Part shown: piece after piece, positions 34,202 to 42,703 of the stretch | Layout: each line of letters starts with the position of its first letter | How positions within the stretch are numbered: the first letter of the stretch is position 1 | Assembly: GCA_041402125.1 (NCBI GenBank) | Contig: JAWKSY010000012.1 | Span: 1 to 64,000 of the forward strand | Length of the DNA stretch: 64,000 nucleotides | Reading direction: 5' to 3' | From: JAWKSY01 sp041402125 | Lineage (GTDB): Bacteria; Planctomycetota; GCA-002687715; DRQF01 | Position numbers and translations under genes: made by a program | Notes under the pieces: model-generated | Told to the model about the DNA's origin: nothing | The model's input: only the letters and a program-made list of their open reading frames with translations | Database searches by the model: none

Positions 34202-35035
34202 ATGAAGCTCCTCAACGAGTTTCCGGTTGACTGGCCAGTCCCTTCGGATCACCTTCCCGCTGCCGTCGAGCTCACCATGAAGGGAGCTTCGATTCGTCTG
34301 GTCACCTGGAATGTCCTGAACGACATGTGGTTTCCTGACCGTGCTCCTCCACCACTCTTGCCGCGCGAGCAGAGGGAGGACGTCGTCATGGAAGTTCTCG
34401 CTCGCCTCTTTGAACGGGGCGCCGACATCGTGTGTCTTCAGGAATGCGGTCGACGACTCACGGATCGTGTCCTGTGCGAGCGTCGTCAGTATCGTGCGAT
34501 CCTGGGGACAAGGTTCCCGTCATCCGACCAGGAACTGATGCTGTTTGCGCCGCATCGCGTACGCATCGATCAGAGTCGACGAAAGGCGACGAAGCTCTAT
34601 GACGTCATCGGCGCTGCTCCACATGCGATCCACATGCAGCGCTTCATTCACGTTGCAGGCGCCGAGGAGTGTCGGTTTGATCTGGTCAACACTCACGTTC
34701 CTTCGTCTCTGAATCGTTCGTCGCGAGGGGGTTGTCGCCAGCTCCTGGACTTCGTCGCAAGGGAGACCATTCCAGGGCTTCCGGTTGTCGTTTGCGGCGA
34801 TTTCAACGTTGAAACCAGATTCGCAGGCGACCTTCTTTGCGATCGCGAGTTGCCACGCTTTCAGATCCCCCGCGGCGGCTATCGGACCTTCGTCGACGTC
34901 ACGACGCTCGAGTGGCGAGACATAGACTACTTCCTCGTCGACCCCGGAATCGATGGAGACGTCCAGTCCTGCTTTCGGATCAGCGCGGTCGAAGAGGTGC
35001 TCGGCAGTCGAGGATCGACAGGACCGAACGCGTAG
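34202..35035 (+). CDS. Endonuclease/exonuclease/phosphatase (EEP) family protein
   Basis: I take ATG 34202; an in-frame ATG at 34151 with a weak GGGGGA element is an alternative. The 277-residue product shows the EEP metal-binding motifs in order: IRLVTWNVLND (Asn), GADIVCLQEC (Glu), FDLVNTHVPSS (His), LPVVVCGDFNVETRF (Asp/Asn) and WRDIDYFLVDPG. These enzymes cleave phosphodiester or phosphomonoester bonds with Mg2+. The usual terminal Ser-Asp-His is not found; the protein ends EEVLGSRGSTGPNA, so the last catalytic His may be lost or replaced. It belongs to the lower-GC accessory segment and has no obvious partner. Confidence 0.78.
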   Translation: MKLLNEFPVDWPVPSDHLPAAVELTMKGASIRLVTWNVLNDMWFPDRAPPPLLPREQREDVVMEVLARLFERGADIVCLQECGRRLTDRVLCERRQYRAILGTRFPSSDQELMLFAPHRVRIDQSRRKATKLYDVIGAAPHAIHMQRFIHVAGAEECRFDLVNTHVPSSLNRSSRGGCRQLLDFVARETIPGLPVVVCGDFNVETRFAGDLLCDRELPRFQIPRGGYRTFVDVTTLEWRDIDYFLVDPGIDGDVQSCFRISAVEEVLGSRGSTGPNA

Positions 35036-35268
35036 GCGGCGCCTTCTGGGCACGTCGCGGAGCCCTCGGTTTCTTCACGTTCGGCAAGTATTCTCCAGAG
35101 TTCATGCCTCCTCCAGCGTGACGCCCGTGACCTTGACGCGCTGGAGGTCCCGAGGTGGACCAGCTTGGCCGAACTGGGGTGGCCTTGAATGCCCGGTCCA
35201 TGACAGTTCGCGTCCGCCTCGTCCCACTCCGCCGCCGGCGGCGGCCACAAGGAGGAAAAGAAGTGGCG

Positions 35269-38200
35269 TCATTCGGTCGTGATGCCCCTCGCTGGACGAA
35301 GCCCGAGCAGATCGTCTCGGATCGACGGAACGTCAGATACGCGGTACGCCAGGCGCGCGAGGATGGCGGGGCCGAAGAAGCTCCCGCCGCGTGAAATTCG
35401 ATCACGAGAGGCGTGGTCGCGTAGGCCGTCTCCAGGCGCGGGATCGACGTTGTAGGAAGCGAAGGCGTCTCGGCACCATTCCCAGACGTTGCCCGTCGTG
35501 TCGAAGAGTCCGAAGCCGTTTGCGGCAAAAGACCCGACGGGAGCATGGAAGATCCACTCATCCTCGTGACCTGGCTCCAGATTCCCGAAGCCCAAGAGTG
35601 TCGACTCTGAACCGTTGATGTTGGCGAAGCGCACGAGTTCCGAAACATCCGAGGTTCCTGCCCAACGTGTGGCCGGAATCGAGTCTGCTCGCGCCGCCCG
35701 CTCCCACTGTGCTTCCGTCGGCAGCGAAAGCCCCAGGCGCTCAAGTCGTCGTGTAGCGTCGTCCCAGCTCACGAACTCGGCCGGATGCCTCAAGTCGACG
35801 GGCTTCTTCATCGGCGTGACGAAGAAGCCGGGAGGGTAGCGCGCTGGATTGGCCCCATCGAATCGTGACCACTGCCCCTGGGTCATTTCGTACTTTGAAA
35901 TCAGGTAAGGGGAGAGGACCACCTCGCGGACCGGGGACTCGTCGGGTGTCGCTCCCGGATCGAAGTTCGGCTTCCCGGGATCGGTTTGCGCCCCCATCAG
36001 GAAGGCGCCGCCGGGGATCAAGACGAAGACTATCCCTCGTGCTTCCGTCATCGCGACTCGACCGTCTGCTCCGCGATCGGGAAGCGCGCCGTCGTTCTCC
36101 GACCAGTCGTGGGTTCGCCAGTCCAGGAACTCCTCCAGGCCCGATTCGGGGTCTGGCCCGAGCGGAACCAGTCCAAGCTGAGGCTTCAGCGAGAATCCTC
36201 CATATCGAGGCGTCGAGGCGATGCGCGCGCTCGTCTCCCGCCACAGCGCCGCACGTTCCTGGAGCGTTTCCTTCTCGATGCGCCTCGACCGGTCGAGGCG
36301 CCGGGCGACGCTCGCTACGACCCCCGCCCTGTCTGCGGTGCAGGCGGTGAGATCGGCAACGAGCGTCGCCAGTGTGTCGAGCGCGATCTGTCGATCCACA
36401 TTATCCTCGAAGTTCCGAATGCTCCGGCTCTCAATCGTCTCGTGCAGAATGGCCAGGAGGCGATCACGAAGTTCGGGACCGAGCTGGCCATTCTTCTTCT
36501 CCGCACTCCTCTCGGCCGCGACCTCCTCGTGGAGGCCGGCGAGCGCCCCGGCGAGCTTCGCGATGCGGGCGAACATGGGGCCAAGAATACGCCCCCGGCC
36601 TGCATCGTGATTGGGGGCTGCAGTCTCGCCGAGAGCGTCGAGGGCCCGTCGGTGATCGGCGAGTCGCGCGAAGAGCGGGGCGTACTTTTCTTGCCAGGCC
36701 TCCAGACTCGGTACGAGATCGGGATGAACTGGCCACATCCTGTCGGCCTCGGCCTGCGCATTCGCCAAGCGACGGATGTCGGTCATACGTTCGTACTTGG
36801 ACAGCGCCGTGGCCTTGTCTCGGAGAGCGGCGTCCTTCGCTGCGGACTCCTCTTGGGCACGCCGCTCGTTTCGGAGCGCTTCCTCCGTCCTGGCCTCTGC
36901 CTCCTTCGTGGCCAACTCTAGTCGCTCGTTTGTCGTCTTGAGCTCGATGTTCGTCGACGAGAGCTCCTCGTTGAGCTTGTTCGTCCGACGACTGTTGAGG
37001 CTCGTGATCACCGCGATGGTCGTCAAGGCCACGAAGACCGTCGCGAGGAGCGCCGCCGTCGCCGGCTTGCGCTGCGCCCAGCGCCAGGACCGCGTGATCG
37101 ATCCCACCGGTCGGGCAACGATCGGCTCGTGCTTGCGAAAACGCCGCAGGTCCTCAGCCATATCATGCGCCGACTGGTAGCGCTGATCGGGGTGCTTCTC
37201 GAGCGCGTGTTGGACGATGACTGCCAGGTCCGCCGGCACCTTGCGGTTGAGCTTGCGGAGATCCGGCGCTTCTCGCGCGACGATCTCCTGGAAGAGAGCC
37301 TCCCGGGACGCGGCCTCGAAAGGGCGTCGAAGCGCCAAGCACTCGAAGAGGGTGACGCCAAGTGAATAGACGTCGCTGCGCCGGTCCACGGTGATTCGCT
37401 TCGCCGCGAGTTGCTCGGGCGACATGTAAGCGGGCGTCCCGATGACGTCCCCGGTCAAGGTAAGGCTCGGTCCGTCCGCCGAGTCATCATGGGCCAAGCC
37501 GAAATCGAGGACAACGAGGCCGCGATCCGGGGTGACGATGAAGTTGGCGGGCTTCACGTCGCGGTGGACGAGGCCGTGCTCGTGCGCCTCGTGCAAGCCG
37601 CGCGCTGCCGACTCGATCAACTCCGCGATCTCGAGCATCGCCCGGCGGTCCGGGGGGCTGGTGAAGGAGGGGGAGGCCTGTGCCGCAGGCCTCTTCTTTC
37701 CTTCATGCATCAAGTCGCAGACGCGGCTGGGTTCCTTGTCGACACCCTGGCTCGCTTCGGAGACGTGGGCGCTCGTCTCCGCCGTCCGCGCCGACTGGCG
37801 GATGCGTGCCGCCAATGTCTCGCCGCGCACGAACTCCATCGCGATGAACGGCACTCCCTGATCTTCACCCCACTCGTGCACGCGGGCAATGTTTGGGTGA
37901 TTGAGCTTTGCCGCCTTCTCGGCCTCGCCTTTGAATCGCAGTCTGGCCTGAACGGACATCGCATGGCCGAGGGAGAGGACCTTGAGGGCGACCGCGAGGC
38001 CGATCTCGGGGTCGCGAGCGAGGTAGACTCGTCCTTGGCCGCCGCCGCCGAGCTCCTTCTCCAGTACGTAGCGACCGATGCGGCCCTCGCGGTCGACCGC
38101 TTCTTTGGGCGGGCGCGAAGGCATTTCGGTGGACCGCCCCGTCGGCGGGGGCGTGGCGTGCGGTCGTCGCTGTCGGCGAGGGTCGAGGAGCGTGCGGATG

Positions 38201-38343
38201 TTTCCAAGCTCGGCGTCGACCTCTGACTCGAGGCCGGGAAAGTCCCGGACGTACTCCGATCGCTCCCGGACGGCGTCCATCTGGACGTCATTCCAGAAGC
38301 TCTTCCGGAATGCCTCCACTCTCTCCCAGTGCTCTCGGCTCAT
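35269..38343 (-). CDS. Transmembrane Ser/Thr protein kinase with C-terminal SUMF1-like domain
   Basis: ATG 38343 opens a 1024-residue product. Residues 1-50 form the shared helical leader (REHWERVEAFRKSFWNDV ... LESEVDAEL). The kinase domain spans about 88-400: ELGGGGQGRVYLA, VALKVL (Lys121), a ~60-residue insert, HRDVKPAN near 260, DFGLAHD near 280, GTPAYMSPEQL. A membrane helix lies at about 418-440 (AALLATVFVALTTIAVITSL), followed by a long coiled coil (ERLELATKEAEARTEEALRN) and, from about 765, a SUMF1/FGE-like domain (FVLIPGGAFLMGAQ, LPTEAQWERAARA, GNVWEWCRD, RGGSF). The FGE catalytic Cys pair is not apparent, so this is probably a binding or structural module. Closely related to the kinases at 39398 and 58912. 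Confidence 0.93.
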   Translation of the reverse strand: MSREHWERVEAFRKSFWNDVQMDAVRERSEYVRDFPGLESEVDAELGNIRTLLDPRRQRRPHATPPPTGRSTEMPSRPPKEAVDREGRIGRYVLEKELGGGGQGRVYLARDPEIGLAVALKVLSLGHAMSVQARLRFKGEAEKAAKLNHPNIARVHEWGEDQGVPFIAMEFVRGETLAARIRQSARTAETSAHVSEASQGVDKEPSRVCDLMHEGKKRPAAQASPSFTSPPDRRAMLEIAELIESAARGLHEAHEHGLVHRDVKPANFIVTPDRGLVVLDFGLAHDDSADGPSLTLTGDVIGTPAYMSPEQLAAKRITVDRRSDVYSLGVTLFECLALRRPFEAASREALFQEIVAREAPDLRKLNRKVPADLAVIVQHALEKHPDQRYQSAHDMAEDLRRFRKHEPIVARPVGSITRSWRWAQRKPATAALLATVFVALTTIAVITSLNSRRTNKLNEELSSTNIELKTTNERLELATKEAEARTEEALRNERRAQEESAAKDAALRDKATALSKYERMTDIRRLANAQAEADRMWPVHPDLVPSLEAWQEKYAPLFARLADHRRALDALGETAAPNHDAGRGRILGPMFARIAKLAGALAGLHEEVAAERSAEKKNGQLGPELRDRLLAILHETIESRSIRNFEDNVDRQIALDTLATLVADLTACTADRAGVVASVARRLDRSRRIEKETLQERAALWRETSARIASTPRYGGFSLKPQLGLVPLGPDPESGLEEFLDWRTHDWSENDGALPDRGADGRVAMTEARGIVFVLIPGGAFLMGAQTDPGKPNFDPGATPDESPVREVVLSPYLISKYEMTQGQWSRFDGANPARYPPGFFVTPMKKPVDLRHPAEFVSWDDATRRLERLGLSLPTEAQWERAARADSIPATRWAGTSDVSELVRFANINGSESTLLGFGNLEPGHEDEWIFHAPVGSFAANGFGLFDTTGNVWEWCRDAFASYNVDPAPGDGLRDHASRDRISRGGSFFGPAILARLAYRVSDVPSIRDDLLGLRPARGITTE

Positions 38344-38672
38344 GAGGATGGGAGGTTCTCACGATCATGTGTGGGGCGTCAAGCCGAAGAGCGGTACCTC
38401 GATCTCGCGATCGCGAGCGTCACGGCCGCGTCCCGGAATGGACGTCTCGCGATGGTTCGGTCCTCAATGCCGTGCGAGCTGCAACTCGAGGCTTCACCGC
38501 GTATTGTGAAGCCTTCGACTTCGTTCTTCCCCGACGTTCTGTCAACTCCTGCCTCAGGTCGAGTTCCGCTCAGTGGGGCGGCCAGGATGCAGCGGCGAAG
38601 ATTGTTCGGTCTATCGATGGCCCGGCGCGAGTTCGGAGCGCGCTCATTATGGTGTCGAACTTGGAGGCAGGG
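38344..38672. other. Region between kinase start and phosphatase-like gene
   Basis: The phosphatase frame stays open leftward to 38367, but the upstream peptide is low quality (Arg/Ser-rich) and has no ribosome site, so I leave it out. The stretch should include the promoters of the two divergent genes; none stands out. Confidence 0.35.
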
Positions 38673-39011
38673 ATGGACTGGATCACCGAGACGATCGCCA
38701 TCGGCAATCATCGTGATGCGCGCGACGAGGCGCTGATCGCCCGGGAGGGACTACGCTCGGCTCTCAGTCTCGATGGCAGCCTCATCGAAACACGAGCTGG
38801 GGCTCCCGGGGCATTCGAGACGATCGAGTGCTTTCGCCTCATCGACGGCCCTGGGAATGACTCCGGATTGTTCCTTCGAGCACTCAATGCCTTCGAGTAC
38901 CTCGTCCGGCGGCATCCACCGGTCCTTGTTCAGTGTCACGCGGGACGGAGTCGATCCGTCGTGCTTGTCGCCGCCCTGCTCATGCGCCGCGATGCGATTG
39001 ATTCCGTCTAG
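38673..39011 (+). CDS. Dual-specificity protein phosphatase-like protein, interrupted by in-frame TAG
   Basis: ATG 38673 is chosen for the GGAGG five bases upstream. The 112-residue product contains the Cys-x5-Arg phosphatase loop VQCHAGRSRSVVLVAALLM (Cys near residue 90) and, ahead of it, a DSP-like fold (ITETIAIGNHRDARDEALIA, FLRALNAFEYLVRRHPPVLV). The frame meets TAG at 39009-39011 but then continues with a coherent family-like tail (ALEFVCRRRDAAASHGVDMM) to TGA at 39084-39086. The full protein would have 137 residues. The tail helix normally packs behind the active-site loop, so truncation may inactivate it. It lies between two kinase-SUMF1 genes and could oppose them. Confidence 0.75.
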   Translation: MDWITETIAIGNHRDARDEALIAREGLRSALSLDGSLIETRAGAPGAFETIECFRLIDGPGNDSGLFLRALNAFEYLVRRHPPVLVQCHAGRSRSVVLVAALLMRRDAIDSV

Positions 39012-39086
39012 GCCCTGGAGTTCGTTTGCCGGCGTCGAGATGCGGCCGCATCGCATGGCGTGGACATGATGCTGGCCTACGTGTGA

Positions 39087-39397
39087 GTCGACCTAAGTCA
39101 CATGTTCAGCGTTCGACTCACCTCCCCGCAGCAGTGAATCGCCCAGGGTTCCCAGGAGACGAGAACTCGGCGTGATATTCCCATGAGAAATCCACCCATT
39201 CAGTGCGGGTGGGGGCGCCCTGGCGCTGTAGGCACGAAGGTCGGTTCGAAATCGCCCGGAACCTCTTCAGCGACGTTTTCCGCTGTCATCCCAAACATGG
39301 GCCGCTCGCGGCGAGGCTTGCACCAACGATGGGGACTGCACTTCATCCGGCCCCTGCGCAGAAGCGCCGCTTCTGCGCTTCGAACGGTTCAAGTCGT
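39087..39397. other. Intergenic region 3' of a convergent gene pair
   Basis: No supported gene. Apart from the hairpin at 39356-39378, I see only overlapping low-quality frames on both strands. Confidence 0.4.
39356..39378 (-). terminator. Hairpin downstream of kinase gene 39398-42388
   Basis: A perfect 10-bp stem GCGCAGAAGC / GCTTCTGCGC with a three-base loop lies 20 bases past the kinase stop. It lacks a T tract, so efficiency as an intrinsic terminator is uncertain. Confidence 0.5.
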
Positions 39398-42388
39398 TCA
39401 ATCGAGAGAGCGAGAGGGGCGCACTCCAAAGAGTGCGATCTGAGTGGAAGGGTCAGGGCAGCCCCGCAGCGCGACTCGCGCGTGGCGGGCGAGATTTCCG
39501 AAGCTTCCGCCTCGGTTGATGCGCTGTGGCGAGTCTCCCGTCCGAAGCCCGTCACCCGATCGGGGGTCCAGCGCGTAGTCCTCGTGACTATCGCGGCACC
39601 ACTCCCAAACGTTGCCGGACATGTCGTGGAGTCCGTACGAACTCGGCAGGTAGGAACCGACCGGCGCTGCCTTCTCGTGGTGGTCTATGTGGTCTTTCTC
39701 GAAGTCTCGACGGTAGAATTCGCTGGCCTCCTTGCCGGCGATGTTGGCGAAGCGGTGGAGATCACCGAGCGTCGAAGTCCCAGCCCAGATCGCTGAGGTC
39801 CCGTCGTCTCCGCGTGCCGCCCGCTCCCACTGTGCTTCGGTCGGGAGTTCGAGTCCCAGATGGTGAAGTCGCTCGGTGCATTCGCGCCAGCTCACGTACG
39901 CGACCGGATGGCAAGATCCGGCGGCCAAGGCGGATTCCGCCGCGCTCAAAGGGTCCGCGTCGACCACGGCGGGCGCCGGCCTGTCGAATCGCTCCCACTG
40001 GTTCCGGGTCATCTCGTACTTCGACATGAAGTAGGGGGCTAGCGTGATCTTCCTCACCGGCGATTCGTCGGGCTCGAACTTCGACTCCGAGTTGGGCTTC
40101 GTTGGGTCGCCCTGTGCACCCATGAAGAATGCGCCACCCGGAATGAGGACGAAGATGAGCCCCCGGCGGGAGGTCATGGTAATGCGGCCATCGCCTTCGC
40201 GCCGGGAGATGTCCTCGATGTGCTCGGCCCGGTCGTGGGTACGCCAGTCGAGAAACTCCTCAAGGCCGGATTCGGGGTCCGGGCCGAGGGGTATCAAGCC
40301 CAGCTGGGGTTGGATCTCCATCTTCCCATACCGACCGCTTTCGCCGATTCGCGCGATCGCGGCTCGCCATCGATCGGCGTGGTCTTCCAGCGTCTCCTTT
40401 CGGATCCTCTGTGATCGCTCGACTCGGCGAGCGACACTCCTCGTGACACCTGTGACGTCGTCCGTGAAGGCCTGAAGGTCGCCGACGAGTCGCGCGAGAT
40501 TGTCGTGCTGAAACTGGAGGTCGAGCTTCGAACCGAAGTCCCAGGTCTTCCGCGCGCCGATCTCCTCTCTGAGTCTTCTGACGTCGGATTCGATCCTCGA
40601 AGCCGCCGGGCCACCCTTCGCCTCTCGCAATGCGGCCTCCGCCCTCCTCAGACGGGCGAGTCCTTCTGAACCGTCGCGCCGACGATCATCGTCCGAGTAC
40701 TCGAGGGCTCTCGCCCTCAGCAGGTCGAGCGCCTTCCTGTGTCCTTCGAGCCTTTCGAAGAGTGGCGCGAATTCCCGCTGCCATGCTTCGAGATCGGAGA
40801 CGCGGTCGGGGTGATCCGGCCACAATCGCTCGGCCCGTGCTCGAGCATTGGCGAGGAGAGGAATATCGGCCATGCGCTGATAACTCGCGAGGGCGTCGGC
40901 TTTCGCCCTCGCTTCAGACGTGGCCCGGCGCTCGCTCGCGTTGGCGCGTTCGACACTCCGACTCGCCTCACGCCGGCGTTCCTCCAGCTGCTGATTCGTA
41001 GCCTCCAACTCGCGATTCAGTTGAGCGAGTCTCTCACTGTCCCTGTTCTTGACGATGGCGAACGCGAGCAGTGCGAGGAAGATCGTCGCCAAGAGGCCGG
41101 CCGTGACCGGCCTCCTCTGCGCCCATCGCCAGGTGCGAGTCAAAGGCCCCACGCGACGAGCGATGATGGGTTGATGCTCGCAGAATCGCCGCAGGTCTTC
41201 GGCGAGGTCCAGCGCCGATTGATATCGCTGATCGGGATGTTTCGAGAGCGCGTGCTGGACGATGATCGATAGGTCGTAGGGGACCTTTCGATTCAATCGG
41301 CGAACGTCCGGCGCCTCGCGGGCGATGATCTCTTGGAAGAGGGCCTCCCGAGAGGGCGCGATGAACGGTCGCCTAAGGACGAGGCACTCGACTAGAGTGA
41401 CTCCCAGCGAGTAGACATCGCTACGACGATCCACGCGCACGCGCTTCGCCGCGAGCTGCTCAGGCGACATGTAGGCCGGAGTTCCCAGTACGTCGCCGGT
41501 CATGGTCAGGCTCGGGCCGTCCGCCTCATCGTCGCGGGCCAGTCCGAAGTCCAGAACGACTAGCCCCCGATCCTCGGTGACCATGAGGTTGTCGGGCTTG
41601 ATGTCGCGATGAACGAGCCCACGTTCGTGTGCCTCGTGAAGGCCGCGTGCCGCCGATTCGATCAGAGCCGCGATCTCGAACATTGCACCTCGAGAGATGG
41701 CTCCGGTCGACGGTGGCGGATCCTGGTTCGGGCCGTCGGGACCTCGTGTTGTCGAGAGAGCTGCGGACGTCCCGATTCCTTCGGACGCCGAGAAGAGCTC
41801 CGATATCTTAGGGTCTGCCTCCGCCGCCCGGACCGAGTCGCGAATGTGAACGGCGAGAGTCTCGCCTCGCACGAACTCCATCGCGATGTACGCAAAGCCG
41901 CCTTCCTCGCCCCACTCGTGGACTCGTGCCACGTTGGGATGATTGAGCTTGGCGGCCTTCTCGGCCTCACCCTTTAGGCGCAGCTTGGCTTCGACGGACA
42001 TGACGTGCGAGAGCCGAAGAACTTTGAGCGCGACCTCAAGACCGATCTTCAGGTCTCGGGCGCGATAGACGACACCCTGTCCGCCTCGACCCAGTTCCTC
42101 CTCGAGCACGTAGCGGCCGATCCGGCCCTCCCAGGGCGCTCCCGCATGTCCGCCAGATTGGTCACGTGAGGAATGTGCTCCAGGCTCTGGAGAACACGAC
42201 TTCTCGACAGAGTTGCTGCCGGAGAACATCAACGTTTCGCACAGTCCGGCCAGCTCGGCGTCGATCTCCGCCCCGAACTCGGGGAACTCATCGAGATACT
42301 CTCGACGATCACGGACTTCGCCGCCCTGGACGTCTCTCCAGAAGCGCTTGCGAAAGCTCTCGACACGTTCCCAGTATTCCCGGCTCAT
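39398..42388 (-). CDS. Transmembrane Ser/Thr protein kinase with C-terminal SUMF1-like domain
   Basis: ATG 42388 opens a 996-residue product with the shared leader (REYWERVESFRKRFWRDV ... FGAEIDAELAGL), kinase domain (EELGRGGQGVVYRARD, VALKVLRL, HRDIKPDN near 261, DFGLARDDEADG, GTPAYMSPEQL), membrane helix about 420-442 (TAGLLATIFLALLAFAIV), coiled coil (REASRSVERANASERRATSE) and a SUMF1-like domain from about 740 (FVLIPGGAFFMGAQ, LPTEAQWERAARG, GNVWEWCRDSHED, RGGSFGNLARHARVAL). It is a paralogue of the gene at 35269, with near-identical activation-segment and linker regions, suggesting duplication with exchange. The acidic activation segment contains Thr/Ser available for autophosphorylation. 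Confidence 0.93.
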   Translation of the reverse strand: MSREYWERVESFRKRFWRDVQGGEVRDRREYLDEFPEFGAEIDAELAGLCETLMFSGSNSVEKSCSPEPGAHSSRDQSGGHAGAPWEGRIGRYVLEEELGRGGQGVVYRARDLKIGLEVALKVLRLSHVMSVEAKLRLKGEAEKAAKLNHPNVARVHEWGEEGGFAYIAMEFVRGETLAVHIRDSVRAAEADPKISELFSASEGIGTSAALSTTRGPDGPNQDPPPSTGAISRGAMFEIAALIESAARGLHEAHERGLVHRDIKPDNLMVTEDRGLVVLDFGLARDDEADGPSLTMTGDVLGTPAYMSPEQLAAKRVRVDRRSDVYSLGVTLVECLVLRRPFIAPSREALFQEIIAREAPDVRRLNRKVPYDLSIIVQHALSKHPDQRYQSALDLAEDLRRFCEHQPIIARRVGPLTRTWRWAQRRPVTAGLLATIFLALLAFAIVKNRDSERLAQLNRELEATNQQLEERRREASRSVERANASERRATSEARAKADALASYQRMADIPLLANARARAERLWPDHPDRVSDLEAWQREFAPLFERLEGHRKALDLLRARALEYSDDDRRRDGSEGLARLRRAEAALREAKGGPAASRIESDVRRLREEIGARKTWDFGSKLDLQFQHDNLARLVGDLQAFTDDVTGVTRSVARRVERSQRIRKETLEDHADRWRAAIARIGESGRYGKMEIQPQLGLIPLGPDPESGLEEFLDWRTHDRAEHIEDISRREGDGRITMTSRRGLIFVLIPGGAFFMGAQGDPTKPNSESKFEPDESPVRKITLAPYFMSKYEMTRNQWERFDRPAPAVVDADPLSAAESALAAGSCHPVAYVSWRECTERLHHLGLELPTEAQWERAARGDDGTSAIWAGTSTLGDLHRFANIAGKEASEFYRRDFEKDHIDHHEKAAPVGSYLPSSYGLHDMSGNVWEWCRDSHEDYALDPRSGDGLRTGDSPQRINRGGSFGNLARHARVALRGCPDPSTQIALFGVRPSRSLD

Positions 42389-42703
42389 GGCTCCGGGATG
42401 TTCCCACGGTCACCGGAGAGGGTCAAGATCGTGGAGGTCTTCAAGCGCTGCACTGGCACGGCCAAGATTGTTCCAGGCGCTCTTTCAATTCGATGCCAGT
42501 TGGGGCTTTGATCCTGGGGAGGACGCGTCGGGCCTCTCGGAGATTCTTCAAGGCGCGTGCGGATCACGTTCGACGTCGCTGTGGTCATCGTCGGCCGCGC
42601 GACGACGGTCCGCGTCCTCACGATCCGTCGCGATCGCCCGACTTCAACGCACTTCGTCGGATTACCGAGCACGCTCCAGGGCTTCTGGTGCACCGCCCCG
42701 TGG
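42389..42703. other. Intergenic region between kinase and propeller genes
   Basis: These 315 bases lie upstream of the kinase gene at 42388 and downstream of the propeller gene ending at 42704. A 102-codon minus-strand frame has poor composition and no motif. No repeat or hairpin of note. Confidence 0.35.

Noticed and set aside
33850..34230. Overlapping open frames on both strands upstream of the EEP gene
   Set aside because: Neither has a ribosome site or a recognisable motif; left as intergenic with low confidence.
35229..35244. CCGCCG-rich perfect palindrome between the EEP gene and kinase gene
   Set aside because: No loop and no T tract; in DNA this GC-rich such palindromes occur by chance, so it is not called as a terminator.
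39183..39443. Short plus-strand frame near the kinase 3' end
   Set aside because: It overlaps the kinase C-terminus antisense, and its peptide is low quality.
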